Positions 18,824-28,770 of a stretch of 60,409 nucleotides of DNA are shown here, piece by piece; within the stretch, counting starts at the first letter, position 1, and each line of letters begins with the position of its first letter. This DNA is from Candidatus Pacearchaeota archaeon (GTDB lineage: Archaea; Nanobdellota; Nanobdellia; Pacearchaeales; GW2011-AR1), in contig JAGVXA010000002.1 of the NCBI GenBank assembly GCA_018304025.1, positions 1-60,409 on the forward strand. The letters are read 5' to 3'. Both the position numbers and the translations under genes were made by a program. Under the pieces are notes generated by a model, which saw only the letters and a program-made list of their open reading frames with translations, was not told the DNA's origin and did not search any database.

Positions 18824-19504
18824 TTAGAATCCCTGCTGGAAACCAGAATTGAATTCGACGAATAATTTATTGTCTAAGACAGAATACTTTGTGATTGGGA
18901 GATTTACGGGGATTGAATTTACGTAAACTTTCTTGCTGCCAAGGGCTTTGACTTCGTAGCCTGATTCCAGCTTTGAAATAAATATATCGTCGACGGATTG
19001 GACGCCGGGGGTGTTGAGTTCATAAACAACTTTGTCGCCTAATCTTTTTACATTTGTTCTTGCCTCTGCTTTAGGCAAGGAAGATATTTTTTCTATTTGT
19101 TCTGGTGTTATTGGTTTTCTTGGCTGGACTTTCTTTTTTTGTTTTGCCTGAATTATTCTAGGGCCTGCAATTTTTATCCTGATTCCATTTGGAAATGTTT
19201 TTATTTCCGCATCTTGAAATTCTTTTTCCATTTCTTTGAATTGGTTTTGGAATTGCTTGTCGAGGTTTTTTATCAAGCTATTGAAGACAGAGCTGATTAA
19301 TCTGTCTGTTATGCCGAAACCCTGCGCTGGGGGTTCTTGAAAATTTGAATTGATTGAATCATTTCTTCCTAAGAGTCCAAAGTCTGCTTCTTCTTTTCTT
19401 GGGTCTAGGAAAGAGCTTCCGCAAGAGGGACAGAAATTAGAATTGGGATTAGATTTGTGACCGCAATTTTCGCATTTCTTTTTGTCTTTTTTATTGAAGA
19501 ACAT
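18824..19504 (-). CDS. Zinc-ribbon protein with Hsp20/CS-like C-terminal domain
   Basis: CENCGHKSNPNSNFCPSCGSSF at N-terminus; KVVYELNTPGVQSVDDIFISKLESGYEVKALGSKKVYVNSIPV. Confidence 0.65.
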   Translation of the reverse strand: MFFNKKDKKKCENCGHKSNPNSNFCPSCGSSFLDPRKEEADFGLLGRNDSINSNFQEPPAQGFGITDRLISSVFNSLIKNLDKQFQNQFKEMEKEFQDAEIKTFPNGIRIKIAGPRIIQAKQKKKVQPRKPITPEQIEKISSLPKAEARTNVKRLGDKVVYELNTPGVQSVDDIFISKLESGYEVKALGSKKVYVNSIPVNLPITKYSVLDNKLFVEFNSGFQQGF

Positions 19505-19541
19505 TGTTATTTTAGTTTTAGGGAGGTTTTAAATCTTATTA

Positions 19542-20051
19542 TTATGGCGCGCTACCGTCGCCTACTTTGCAATTAATGGTTTCGGTTATTACAGCGCGCT
19601 CGCATAAGATTATTTTTTGTTTTGAAATTAAAGCTGGCTGGATTTCTACGGTGTAGTCTGCATCTTTTGTAACGATTGAGACGTCTTCTTCTTCATTTTT
19701 TACAGTTCTTACGCCGCCTTCCCATCTTTTTGTTCCTCCGGGAGGAATTTGCGGCAAAAGAATTTCGTCACCTTTATTTATCTGCGTTCTGGTTGTTCTG
19801 GCAGAATCTGCCATTCTTATGTAAAGCGCTGAAATGTTGAACAGCCCTTGGTTTTTTAGTTCTAAGATTAAATAGCTGTTTTTACAAGTTGCGCTTTGAA
19901 TTATCATGCTGACTTCTTCCGGGCAAGTCTGTCTTTCTGACGGGAGGTAGAGTTTTAATGCTGAGTAGACAAGAATGCTGATACCGACGGCAATTACTAT
20001 TAATATCGAGTATGAGATTATTTCTGACACCGCTTTTTTATTCATTGTCAA
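19542..20051 (-). CDS. Archaeal type IV pilin-like/secreted protein
   Basis: MNKKAVSEIISYSILIVIAVGISILVYSALKLYLP. Confidence 0.75.
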   Translation of the reverse strand: MTMNKKAVSEIISYSILIVIAVGISILVYSALKLYLPSERQTCPEEVSMIIQSATCKNSYLILELKNQGLFNISALYIRMADSARTTRTQINKGDEILLPQIPPGGTKRWEGGVRTVKNEEEDVSIVTKDADYTVEIQPALISKQKIILCERAVITETINCKVGDGSAP

Positions 20052-20137
20052 TTATAGAAATGGAGATACTTAAATTTAACTCCTAAAAATAAATGATTAA
20101 CAAGAAAGTTTAATAATCTCTTTGGATATTGAATTAG

Positions 20138-22162
20138 ATGAAAGAGAAGGTGTTAATTATTTTTGGAATTTTTATTTTGTTAGTTGGGGGAGTTTTTGCT
20201 GCAGAGTGCAACGATGGAATTGACAACGACGGCGACGGGCTTGTGGATTCAGCAGATAGAGGCTGCAGAAGTATCGGCGATATAAATGAGGGCGATGATG
20301 TGATGATTGGAACAAATTTGAATTGGGTTAATGATTGGTCCACTGAATGGGTCTTTGTTGATGTTATGAAAACTGCGCGAATGTGGTTTACCCAGAATTT
20401 TAATTCGACAAATCCTTTTTCTACGGGTTTAATTGATAAAATTCCTTTGAGGGAGGATGGTTATCCTATAAAAATACCTGCGGAAGTCCCAGGTGTTCCT
20501 ACTCCGCAGGTTGTTGGAACATTATTACTGCGCGATAACGGAGGGCATCATCCGGACGGAAATTATACTGTTCTTTATGAGGGTGATGGAGAGTTAAGAT
20601 TCGATTATAATGCGATAGTTGTCAAGCAAGAACCCCATAAAATTATTATTTATGTTTCTAATAAATCTAGCTCAGGTATTTTTCTCAGGATAATGAGATC
20701 AAATGAGTCAGATCCTGTCAGAAATATTAGGGTAATAATGCCGGGATTTGAAGACAACTATAGTGAGCAGATTTTTCATCCTCTATTTCTTGAGAGATAC
20801 AAGCCATATAAAATCTTTAGATTTATGCAGTGGATGAATATTAATGATGGCAATGATATTTCCTCTTGGGATGAAAGAAATAAGCCGACGGATTTTTCAC
20901 AAGCGAGAGTTCATATTAAAAACGGGAATATTTCTTCAATAGTTAATACATCTATTATTCAGTATCATAGTTGTTCGTGGAATCCCTTATATAGCGTATT
21001 GGTGACAACTTCGGAACCACACGGTTTATTTACAGGACAAGAGATTACCCTTAACGTAACAAATGATACATATTTTTATAGAGATTCAAGCGGTGTAGAA
21101 AGAAGCGCTTCAATTAATGGAAGAAGATTTGTGTATGTGGCTGATGAAACTCATTTTTATATAGGATTTGGTGACTGGCGCAATTCAAATCTCACTAGTT
21201 TTCCTACGGGCAGTTTTGGGACTTGGAAAAATGTTGTTGCTCCAGGGGTATCAGTTGAATACATGGTTGAATTATCCAATAGATTAGATGTAGATCCTTG
21301 GTTTAATGTCCCTTATGCTGCTAGAGACGAATATATAAGAAATTTTGCACAATATGTTAAGGATAATTTAGATAAGAATAAAACGATTTATGTTGAGTAT
21401 GCAAATGAGGTTTGGAATTCAGCAGCACCATATTACCCGCAGTTTTCATATTCTTGCGGTTATGCAGGCATTAAGAATATTGCTCAGCCAGCTTCAACTG
21501 CAGATCTTGCAAAATTCTCGTGGGATATTTGGAGAGATGTTTTTGGAAATGAAAGTTATAGGATAAAACGAGTAGTTGCTGGACAGAGGGTGAATTCATG
21601 GGTTGTATCAACTATGACTAATAGATTAAATCAAACTAGTTCTGATGGCGGTTTTGACGTAATTTCTGTCGCCCCGTATTTCTATCCCGATAATTTATCG
21701 GCGCTTAATGAAAATTCCAGTACTGAAGATGTAAAAAATGAGACTATCGCGTATTTAAAAAAAGTTACAATGCCTAAAATCGAAGAACATCTTGCGTTGC
21801 GAGATAAATGGGAAAAAGAGCTTGGACGCGAAATTGACTTTGTAGGCTATGAAGGAGGATCTGCTTTTGTGCCTGAATTAAATACCCCTTATTATAATGC
21901 ATATCTGGAGATACAAAATAGTTCGGCTATGTATGACTTGTACAAAATTGTTTTACGTTGGGCGCGTAATAAAAGTATTGAGGGCATAGTGTTTTATAAT
22001 TCAGGAGGTCTTTGGTCCTGGGGGCATTTACATTATCAAGACCAACCAATTGAAGAAGCACCAAAATTTAGAGCATTGATGGATGGTGCATCTGGAAAGA
22101 TTTATTTGGATGAATCTTTTGGGAACTGCACGATAAAGAAAGCGTATTGGCGAATAGCATAA
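20138..22162 (+). CDS. Secreted glycoside-hydrolase-like (TIM-barrel-like) protein
   Basis: Signal peptide, CNDGIDNDGDGLVDSADRGC motif, YVEYANEVWNSAAPYY; ends CTIKKAYWRIA. Confidence 0.65.
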   Translation: MKEKVLIIFGIFILLVGGVFAAECNDGIDNDGDGLVDSADRGCRSIGDINEGDDVMIGTNLNWVNDWSTEWVFVDVMKTARMWFTQNFNSTNPFSTGLIDKIPLREDGYPIKIPAEVPGVPTPQVVGTLLLRDNGGHHPDGNYTVLYEGDGELRFDYNAIVVKQEPHKIIIYVSNKSSSGIFLRIMRSNESDPVRNIRVIMPGFEDNYSEQIFHPLFLERYKPYKIFRFMQWMNINDGNDISSWDERNKPTDFSQARVHIKNGNISSIVNTSIIQYHSCSWNPLYSVLVTTSEPHGLFTGQEITLNVTNDTYFYRDSSGVERSASINGRRFVYVADETHFYIGFGDWRNSNLTSFPTGSFGTWKNVVAPGVSVEYMVELSNRLDVDPWFNVPYAARDEYIRNFAQYVKDNLDKNKTIYVEYANEVWNSAAPYYPQFSYSCGYAGIKNIAQPASTADLAKFSWDIWRDVFGNESYRIKRVVAGQRVNSWVVSTMTNRLNQTSSDGGFDVISVAPYFYPDNLSALNENSSTEDVKNETIAYLKKVTMPKIEEHLALRDKWEKELGREIDFVGYEGGSAFVPELNTPYYNAYLEIQNSSAMYDLYKIVLRWARNKSIEGIVFYNSGGLWSWGHLHYQDQPIEEAPKFRALMDGASGKIYLDESFGNCTIKKAYWRIA

Positions 22163-22172
22163 AGATAATTTG

Positions 22173-22217
22173 TTTCTGGCCGCAATTGCTGTTTGACAAT
22201 TTGTGTGGCTGTCAAAC
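22173..22217. repeat. Truncated copy of the multi-hairpin element
   Basis: TTTCTGGCCGCAATTGCTGTTTGACAATTTGTGTGGCTGTCAAAC, directly abutting the stop codon of the minus-strand MFS gene. Confidence 0.7.
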
Positions 22218-23606
22218 TTAACCAAGAAGCGTTTTTAACAAATTAATTTCAGAATGAACTGATTTTATGGGATGAAGCAAACTGACTTTCAAATCAGGAA
22301 GGGGGCGGACTTTTCTTTTGTCTTTTAAGCGGGGGAGGAAGATTATTCCGACGAGAAGCCTTGCGGCTGCCGCGAGCGCGAAGACAAATAAAAATTTGTT
22401 TGTGAACGCCAAATATTTTAGAAGTATTCCGCCGATAATTGAGCCGATGAAAACTCCTATTCCGGTGAATAGATTATTATAGGCGACGCAGATTCCCCGA
22501 CGCTGCTGGGAGACTGAAGCGTATGTAAAATTAGTTGATGAAATTAAAAGAGCTGCATTGCCGATGCCTGGAATTATCTGGGCGAAGACTAATGCAATAG
22601 GATTTTTTATGAAGAGCCACGGAATCGGGGAGAGAAAGAAAAATAAATTCGCGATGTAAAAAAGCCTGACGTTGCCGTATTTGTCTGAGAATTTTCCGGC
22701 GAGCGGAGCGAAAATAAGATAGAAGACTGTTCCGCTTATTGACACTATGATGAAAGTTGTATAGGAGAATTCTAATTCCTGAAGCATGTAGACTGCGAAG
22801 AACGGGCTTGCTATCATGACAGCTATGTTGAAAAATAAATTGTAGGTTGCGAACTTGCCGTAGTTGTCAAATGTTTTTATGAAATTCCAGAGCGTGAAGT
22901 AGGATTTTTTGTTTACTTTGAATTTTGGAGAATATTCTTTTTTGAATATCTTGTAAGAAACGAATCTAAATGTGAACGCAAGAGCGAATAGGATTGCGAA
23001 TCCCAAGAAAACGAATCCTTTTGTTTTGAATGTGTCGAGGAGAAATGCGCCGAAAAGCATTGCTGCGAGGCCTAAAAGAGTTATTATTCTGTCTCTTATT
23101 CCGAGATATTTTCCCCTGTCTTTTTCAGGTATCAAGTCGCCGAGCCAGGAAAACCAGGCAGGGTATGCGCAGCTGCCGAGCGCGAGAAGAATTGTGTAGA
23201 GAATTATCAGGATGTAAGGGGCGAAATTTTGAAAATAGCCTTTCCAAAATAAAATTCCGAGGAGCGCGATTGGAAACCAGACCAACGCTTCTAAAAGAAC
23301 AAATTCCACGACTATTCTTTTTCTTGATTCGTGAGACATGAGCTTGCTGCCGAAGAGCTGGGAAATTGGAGAAGCGAGCCCGGATAATGAACTGAGAATT
23401 CCGATTTGGAAAGGAGTTGATTTCAGAGCGAGAGCAAAGGGAGTTATAAATTGGGAGCCTAAGTTAGTGGAGATGCTTGAAGCTATCCCTTCATTGATAC
23501 TTTGCTTGAGGGCTTTTTGCTTTGAACGGATGATTCTATCTGTCGGGCCGTCAACATCTTTCTGCACTCTTTTTATATTTGTGAGTTTATTGTAAGTTAA
23601 TTCCAC
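22218..23606 (-). CDS. MFS transporter
   Basis: 462 aa, ~12 TM, LGDLIPEKDRGKYLGIRDR, GKFSDKYGNVRLFY. Confidence 0.88.
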   Translation of the reverse strand: MELTYNKLTNIKRVQKDVDGPTDRIIRSKQKALKQSINEGIASSISTNLGSQFITPFALALKSTPFQIGILSSLSGLASPISQLFGSKLMSHESRKRIVVEFVLLEALVWFPIALLGILFWKGYFQNFAPYILIILYTILLALGSCAYPAWFSWLGDLIPEKDRGKYLGIRDRIITLLGLAAMLFGAFLLDTFKTKGFVFLGFAILFALAFTFRFVSYKIFKKEYSPKFKVNKKSYFTLWNFIKTFDNYGKFATYNLFFNIAVMIASPFFAVYMLQELEFSYTTFIIVSISGTVFYLIFAPLAGKFSDKYGNVRLFYIANLFFFLSPIPWLFIKNPIALVFAQIIPGIGNAALLISSTNFTYASVSQQRRGICVAYNNLFTGIGVFIGSIIGGILLKYLAFTNKFLFVFALAAAARLLVGIIFLPRLKDKRKVRPLPDLKVSLLHPIKSVHSEINLLKTLLG

Positions 23607-23649
23607 ATGATAAGAAATTAATTTTGATTAATAAATGTTTTCGTGGGGT

Positions 23650-24549
23650 TTAAGCAGGACGAAATGAATTTTTGCAACCTTTCCAAATTTTTCCCATTAT
23701 TTTTAGCGCTTGTTCTTCTGCTTTTCCTATTACCTTATACGTTCTTCCTTCTTCTTGGGCTGCCAGCGAGAGAGAAACTGAAATCGCTGTTTGTTTATCG
23801 TCGTGGCTGTAGCTTCTAAATCTCGCTGTGAGTTTTCCGCATTTTTCGATTATTTCTTCCTGCTGGTAAAGTTGTTCTCTGAATTCCGGGGAGATTAGCG
23901 CGTTGTCAATTGCAAATTTTTCATTGGGCGCGTATTTTTTGAGAAGGAGCTCGAATGTTCTTGATTGATAAACTGATTCGCCCTGCGCTGAGTAGATAGC
24001 TACCGGAGCTTTTTTTGTTTTTCTTGAAGTTTGAGAATAAAGAGTTATGACGTCTGCAAACGCGTTTGCCTGCAGCTCTAAAACTTTTGCTTCGAGTCTT
24101 GAAATATCCTGCTGCATTTCTTCCAGATTAGCTGCGTGAAATTTTTTTTCTTCTTTAAGCGAGCGGCATTCTTTTATAATATTTTTTGCTGCTTCAAATT
24201 CATTAAATTTAGAAAACTCTTCCAAGTCAAATAATCTAGTGGATTGCTTGGAAGCAACAAGAGCAGCCATAACTCTTCTACTCGCGAGCTCGTTTGCTTC
24301 TTGGATATTTTGCATCGCTCTTTCAAGAATTTCTTTTTTTTCTTTTTGTGTTTTTAGAATTTGCTGTTCGTATGCTTGCATTTGTCCCTGGCTAATTTGT
24401 TTTTCTTGGTTGCGGGAGGTTTTTTCTGATTCCAGAATTTGTTCCATCTGGCTTTTTTGCAGACGCAGCTCTTCGTTTTCGGTTTGGACTTTTTTATAAC
24501 TCGAACTGCGAGAGGCGAGATAATTTAAGATTCTTTTTAGCATTTCCAC
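23650..24549 (-). CDS. Coiled-coil protein with C-terminal globular (possibly PAS-like) domain
   Basis: Long Gln/Glu-rich coiled coil then APVAIYSAQGESVYQSRTFELLLKKY... Confidence 0.6.
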   Translation of the reverse strand: MEMLKRILNYLASRSSSYKKVQTENEELRLQKSQMEQILESEKTSRNQEKQISQGQMQAYEQQILKTQKEKKEILERAMQNIQEANELASRRVMAALVASKQSTRLFDLEEFSKFNEFEAAKNIIKECRSLKEEKKFHAANLEEMQQDISRLEAKVLELQANAFADVITLYSQTSRKTKKAPVAIYSAQGESVYQSRTFELLLKKYAPNEKFAIDNALISPEFREQLYQQEEIIEKCGKLTARFRSYSHDDKQTAISVSLSLAAQEEGRTYKVIGKAEEQALKIMGKIWKGCKNSFRPA

Positions 24550-24583
24550 GTATATATTTCAGAAGAGAAAAATTTAAATAGAT

Positions 24584-24605
24584 GTGTATACGTATTGTGT
24601 ATACG
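24584..24605. promoter_or_regulatory. Candidate operator: direct repeat GTGTATACG-TATT-GTGTATACG
   Basis: Repeats 24584-24592 and 24597-24605, downstream of TATA-like TTTAAATA, 14 nt before the AbrB-like gene. Confidence 0.5.
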
Positions 24606-24618
24606 ATGAGGAGATACA

Positions 24619-24987
24619 ATGGACATATTTGATGCTGCGATTATTTGCAAGGAATGCAATAAAGAAATGAAACCGATAGTTGTTGAAAAATTAGGATTTC
24701 ATCTTCGGGCTGTTAAATGCGAGAAATGCGGCGAGAAAATAATTCATCCTGCTGATTTGGAAAGATTTAAACATTACGATAATATGAGGGGAAAGACTTA
24801 TAATGTCAAGCTTCGAGTTGTCGGGAACAGCCATGCGGTAAGTATCCCGAAAGAAATTTTTGATTTTATGAACGAGATGCACGGAAAAATGAATAAAGAC
24901 ATGAATGACATGGTCAGATTATGCTTTGAAGATTTTGGAAAGCTCAGCATGAATTTTATGGGGGAGAATGAATATGGCAAAGAATAA
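24619..24987 (+). CDS. Zinc-ribbon/SpoVT-AbrB-like regulator
   Basis: [16 protein letters not shown] then [24 protein letters not shown]. Confidence 0.75.
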   Translation: MDIFDAAIICKECNKEMKPIVVEKLGFHLRAVKCEKCGEKIIHPADLERFKHYDNMRGKTYNVKLRVVGNSHAVSIPKEIFDFMNEMHGKMNKDMNDMVRLCFEDFGKLSMNFMGENEYGKE

Positions 24988-27900
24988 CGAATTAAAATTA
25001 AAAGTTGTTGAATCGCTGCAGGATGATTTGTATAAAGGAATTGCCAGAATTGATCCTGGACTGATGAGAAATCTTGGCTTGCTCAGAGGAGATATTATTC
25101 TGATTAAAGGAGGCAAGGAAACTTTTGCAATTGTTGACAGGGCTTATCCAGCAGATGTCGGGGAAAATATAATTAGAATTGACGGCTTGATTAGAAAGAA
25201 TGCAAGAACAGGCGTCGGAGAACACATTGTCGTCGGAAAAGCAAATATCAGGCCTGCTACTAGAATTACAATCGCGCCGGTTCAGCAGGGGATAACTGTT
25301 CACGGCGATCCAGAAGGATTGAAAAACGGATTGCTTGGAAGACCGGTTGTCAAGGGAGATATTATTTCTTTAGGCGGAGTGCACAGAAGAAGAGACATGA
25401 TGGGCGAGGGAATGCCGGATATTTTTGGAGATTTGCAGGATTTATTTGGCGGCGGGGGTTTCGCTGGTTTTCAGCAAATAAGATTTATGATTGTTTCTAC
25501 TTCGCCTGCACAGGGCGGTTTTATCAACGAGAGCACTGAAATTGTTTTGAGCCCAAAATCTGTTGATATTTCTGAAGAGGCGCTGCCGGAAGTTGCTTAC
25601 GAAGATATTGGGGGATTGAAAGAAGAGATTAAAAAAATAAGAGAGATGGTTGAACTGCCGTTGAAGCATCCGGAAATTTTTGAGAAATTGGGGATTGACC
25701 CGCCGAAGGGAGTCTTGCTTCATGGAACTCCTGGAACAGGAAAAACTTTGCTGGCGAAAGCTGTCGCGAACGAAACAGAAGCGAATTTTATTTTATTGAA
25801 TGGCCCTGAAGTAATGTCTAAATTTTATGGAGAATCAGAGAAAAAAATCCGGGATATTTTTGAAGACGCTGAGAAAAACGCGCCGACAATTATTTTCTTC
25901 GACGAGATTGACGCGATTGCTCCAAAGAGGGAAGAAGTTCAGGGAGAAGTTGAGAGAAGAGTTGTTTCGCAGTTATTGACGATGATGGACGGCTTGAAAT
26001 CAAGAGGGAAAGTTATTGTTATCGGCGCTACAAATAGAATTAATTCTGTTGATCCTGCTCTTAGAAGACCTGGAAGATTTGACAGGGAGATTGAACTCAG
26101 TGTTCCTGGAAAGGAAGCGAGACTGGATATTTTGAAAATTCATACGAGAAATATGCCCTTGAGCAAGAATGTTGATTTGCTTGAATTAGCCGGGAAGACG
26201 CACGGTTTTGTCGGTGCTGATTTGTCTGCCTTGGCGAAGGAAGCTGCGATGAGTGTTCTTCGGAAAATGTTGCCTGCTTTGAAAATGGAAGAGGACGAGC
26301 CGATTCCTCCGGAAGTTTTGGACAAGGCGATTATTAAGATGAGTGACTTTGAAGATTCCTTGAAAGTTGTCCGTCCGTCGGCAATGCGGGAAGTTTTTAT
26401 CGAGACGCCGAATATCGGGTGGAAAGATATTGGGGGCTTGGAAAAAACAAAACAAGAATTGAAGGAAGCTGTTGAGTGGCCGATTAGCAATCCTGAAGCG
26501 TTTACGCGGCTGGGAATAAAAGCTCCGAAGGGAATTTTATTGTACGGGCCTCCGGGAACAGGAAAAACTTTGCTGGCGAAAGCTGTCGCGAAAGAATCAG
26601 AGGCGAATTTTATTCAGGTTAAGGGGCCGTCGCTGCTGAGCATGTGGGTCGGAAAATCATTGCCTTATGATGAAGAATTGATTGTGAAAGACAAAGGAAT
26701 TGTTAAGAGAATGAAAATTGGGGAGATTGTTGAGAAGAGAGAAAATGTCAAGGTTCTCGCATTCGATAAAGACAAAAGAATTAGATTTACAAAAATCGGG
26801 GATTATATAAAACATAAGCTTGATACTAAATTAATGGAAGTTACAACAAGAACAGGCAGAAAAATAAAAGTAACAGATTATCATTCTTTGTTTTCTTTTG
26901 TGAATGGCGAGTTTGTAGATGTTCCGACTAATCATCTTATTCCGAACGAAAGCTATATTGCAATTCCAAAGAATCTAAATCTTCCTAGGGAGGAAATGGA
27001 ACAAATTAATCTTTATGAATATTTTAAAGAAGACGAGGAAATATTTGCTGGAAATGTCAAGCCTTATCTGGAGAGAGCAAAGAAAATTTTGGGCTTAGAA
27101 AAGACTGCTGAAATTTTAAAGATTTCTAAAAAATATCTTGCTGATATAATTTTAAAAAATCTTCCGGTTAGTATTTCAAGATTTGACGAAATAATAAAGG
27201 AAGCAAAGTTAAGCATTGACTTTAACGAAATTAATCTTAAGTTCAAAGGCAGCAAGCATAATTATCCTGCTGTGTTAAAAATTAATGCTAATCTTTGGAG
27301 ATTAATTGGGCTGTGGATTGCAGAAGGAGATTTCAACAGTGATACGGTAAGAATTCATAATCAGAATCCTGAAATCAGAGAAGATATAAGAAAAATCTGC
27401 CGGGAATATGGATTTAAACTTTCTGAAATGGAAAGCTGTGCGACAATAAATAGTTATTTTCTGCAGAAAGTGTTTAAAGAAGTGTTTGGGCTTGAGGGAG
27501 GAGCTGACAAAAAAAGACTGCCCGCATTATTGTTTGGTTTAGACAAGGAAAGCAAAGCTAATCTGCTTAAAGGATATTTCAGCGGAGATGGTTCTATATA
27601 CGCTCATGAAAGAGGAAAGTTCGTGATAGAGGCTTCAACAATCAGCAAGGAACTGGCGAATGATCTTCTTTATTTATTTTTAGATTTTGGAATTGTAGCA
27701 ACATGCTATGCAAAGAAAAATGAATTTGGCGATGTTTACAGAATAAGCATCCTGGGAGTTAAAAACTTTGAGAGGTTTAAAGAAATTGGATTTATTGACG
27801 AGATTAGGAATGGACGGATAATCAATTATATAGAATCGAGAAAATGGGCGAGATCTGATTTAATTCCTTTGTCTGGAGAATTATATGAATTAGCATCAAA

Positions 27901-28741
27901 CTCGAATAAAGTTTATAGTACAAATAATTCAATTGGAAAAGAAGCGCTCAAGAGCATGCTTGTCTTGATTGATAAGGATAAATCAAAATATAAAGAATAC
28001 TGGGATTTGGTTGAAGGAGATATATATCTTGATTTAGTTAAAGAAATTAAAGTTATAGAAAGCGAGGAATATGTATATGATATTTCTGTTCCCGGAGAGC
28101 AGAATTTTATTGGAGGATTTGGAGGAGTAATTGCGCATAACAGCGAAGAAGGAGTCAGGAAAGTTTTTGAGAGAGCAAGGCAAGTTGCTCCTTGTGTTAT
28201 TTTCTTCGACGAGGTTGACGCTTTGGCTGGGAAGAGGGGAATTGAAACAGGCACGAAAGTTACAGAAAGAGTTTTGAATCAGCTATTGGCTGAGATGGAC
28301 GGCTTGGAGGATTTGAATGACGTTACTGTTATTGCCGCGACTAACCGTCCTGACATGATTGATCCTGCTTTACTTCGTCCGGGGAGATTTGACAGAATTA
28401 TTTTAGTTGACGTGCCTGACGAGGAATCCCGGAAAAATATTTTTGAAGTGCACACGCGAAATGTTCCTTTAACTAAAGATTTTAATTTGACTCATTTGGT
28501 TAAAATGACAGAAGGTTTTGTCGGCGCTGATATTGAGTCTGTTGTGAGAGAAGCTGCTTTGAATGCTTTACGGAAAGATATGAATGTTCAAGAAGTTGGG
28601 ATGGAAGATTTTGAAGAGGTTGTGAAAAGAATGACTCCTTCTGTTTCTAAAGATTCTGCGGATAGGTATAAGAAAATTGAAGAATATTATTTGAAGAAAG
28701 CGAAGGCGGGCTTGGAGACGGGGCCTGTTTATGCGGGATAG
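24968..28741 (+). CDS. cdc48: CDC48/VCP-like AAA+ ATPase, intein-containing precursor
   Basis: CDC48 N-domain, two Walker A motifs ([16 protein letters not shown]), [18 protein letters not shown]; intein within the second AAA domain. Confidence 0.96.
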   Translation: MNMAKNNELKLKVVESLQDDLYKGIARIDPGLMRNLGLLRGDIILIKGGKETFAIVDRAYPADVGENIIRIDGLIRKNARTGVGEHIVVGKANIRPATRITIAPVQQGITVHGDPEGLKNGLLGRPVVKGDIISLGGVHRRRDMMGEGMPDIFGDLQDLFGGGGFAGFQQIRFMIVSTSPAQGGFINESTEIVLSPKSVDISEEALPEVAYEDIGGLKEEIKKIREMVELPLKHPEIFEKLGIDPPKGVLLHGTPGTGKTLLAKAVANETEANFILLNGPEVMSKFYGESEKKIRDIFEDAEKNAPTIIFFDEIDAIAPKREEVQGEVERRVVSQLLTMMDGLKSRGKVIVIGATNRINSVDPALRRPGRFDREIELSVPGKEARLDILKIHTRNMPLSKNVDLLELAGKTHGFVGADLSALAKEAAMSVLRKMLPALKMEEDEPIPPEVLDKAIIKMSDFEDSLKVVRPSAMREVFIETPNIGWKDIGGLEKTKQELKEAVEWPISNPEAFTRLGIKAPKGILLYGPPGTGKTLLAKAVAKESEANFIQVKGPSLLSMWVGKSLPYDEELIVKDKGIVKRMKIGEIVEKRENVKVLAFDKDKRIRFTKIGDYIKHKLDTKLMEVTTRTGRKIKVTDYHSLFSFVNGEFVDVPTNHLIPNESYIAIPKNLNLPREEMEQINLYEYFKEDEEIFAGNVKPYLERAKKILGLEKTAEILKISKKYLADIILKNLPVSISRFDEIIKEAKLSIDFNEINLKFKGSKHNYPAVLKINANLWRLIGLWIAEGDFNSDTVRIHNQNPEIREDIRKICREYGFKLSEMESCATINSYFLQKVFKEVFGLEGGADKKRLPALLFGLDKESKANLLKGYFSGDGSIYAHERGKFVIEASTISKELANDLLYLFLDFGIVATCYAKKNEFGDVYRISILGVKNFERFKEIGFIDEIRNGRIINYIESRKWARSDLIPLSGELYELASNSNKVYSTNNSIGKEALKSMLVLIDKDKSKYKEYWDLVEGDIYLDLVKEIKVIESEEYVYDISVPGEQNFIGGFGGVIAHNSEEGVRKVFERARQVAPCVIFFDEVDALAGKRGIETGTKVTERVLNQLLAEMDGLEDLNDVTVIAATNRPDMIDPALLRPGRFDRIILVDVPDEESRKNIFEVHTRNVPLTKDFNLTHLVKMTEGFVGADIESVVREAALNALRKDMNVQEVGMEDFEEVVKRMTPSVSKDSADRYKKIEEYYLKKAKAGLETGPVYAG
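26657..28141 (+). other. Intein (495 aa) with LAGLIDADG homing endonuclease
   Basis: Junctions [14 protein letters not shown]...[21 protein letters not shown]; Ser1, His-Asn end, +1 Ser; [13 protein letters not shown] and [11 protein letters not shown] motifs. Confidence 0.94.
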
Positions 28742-28770
28742 AAAATAACAATAAGATTTAATAATGTCTT

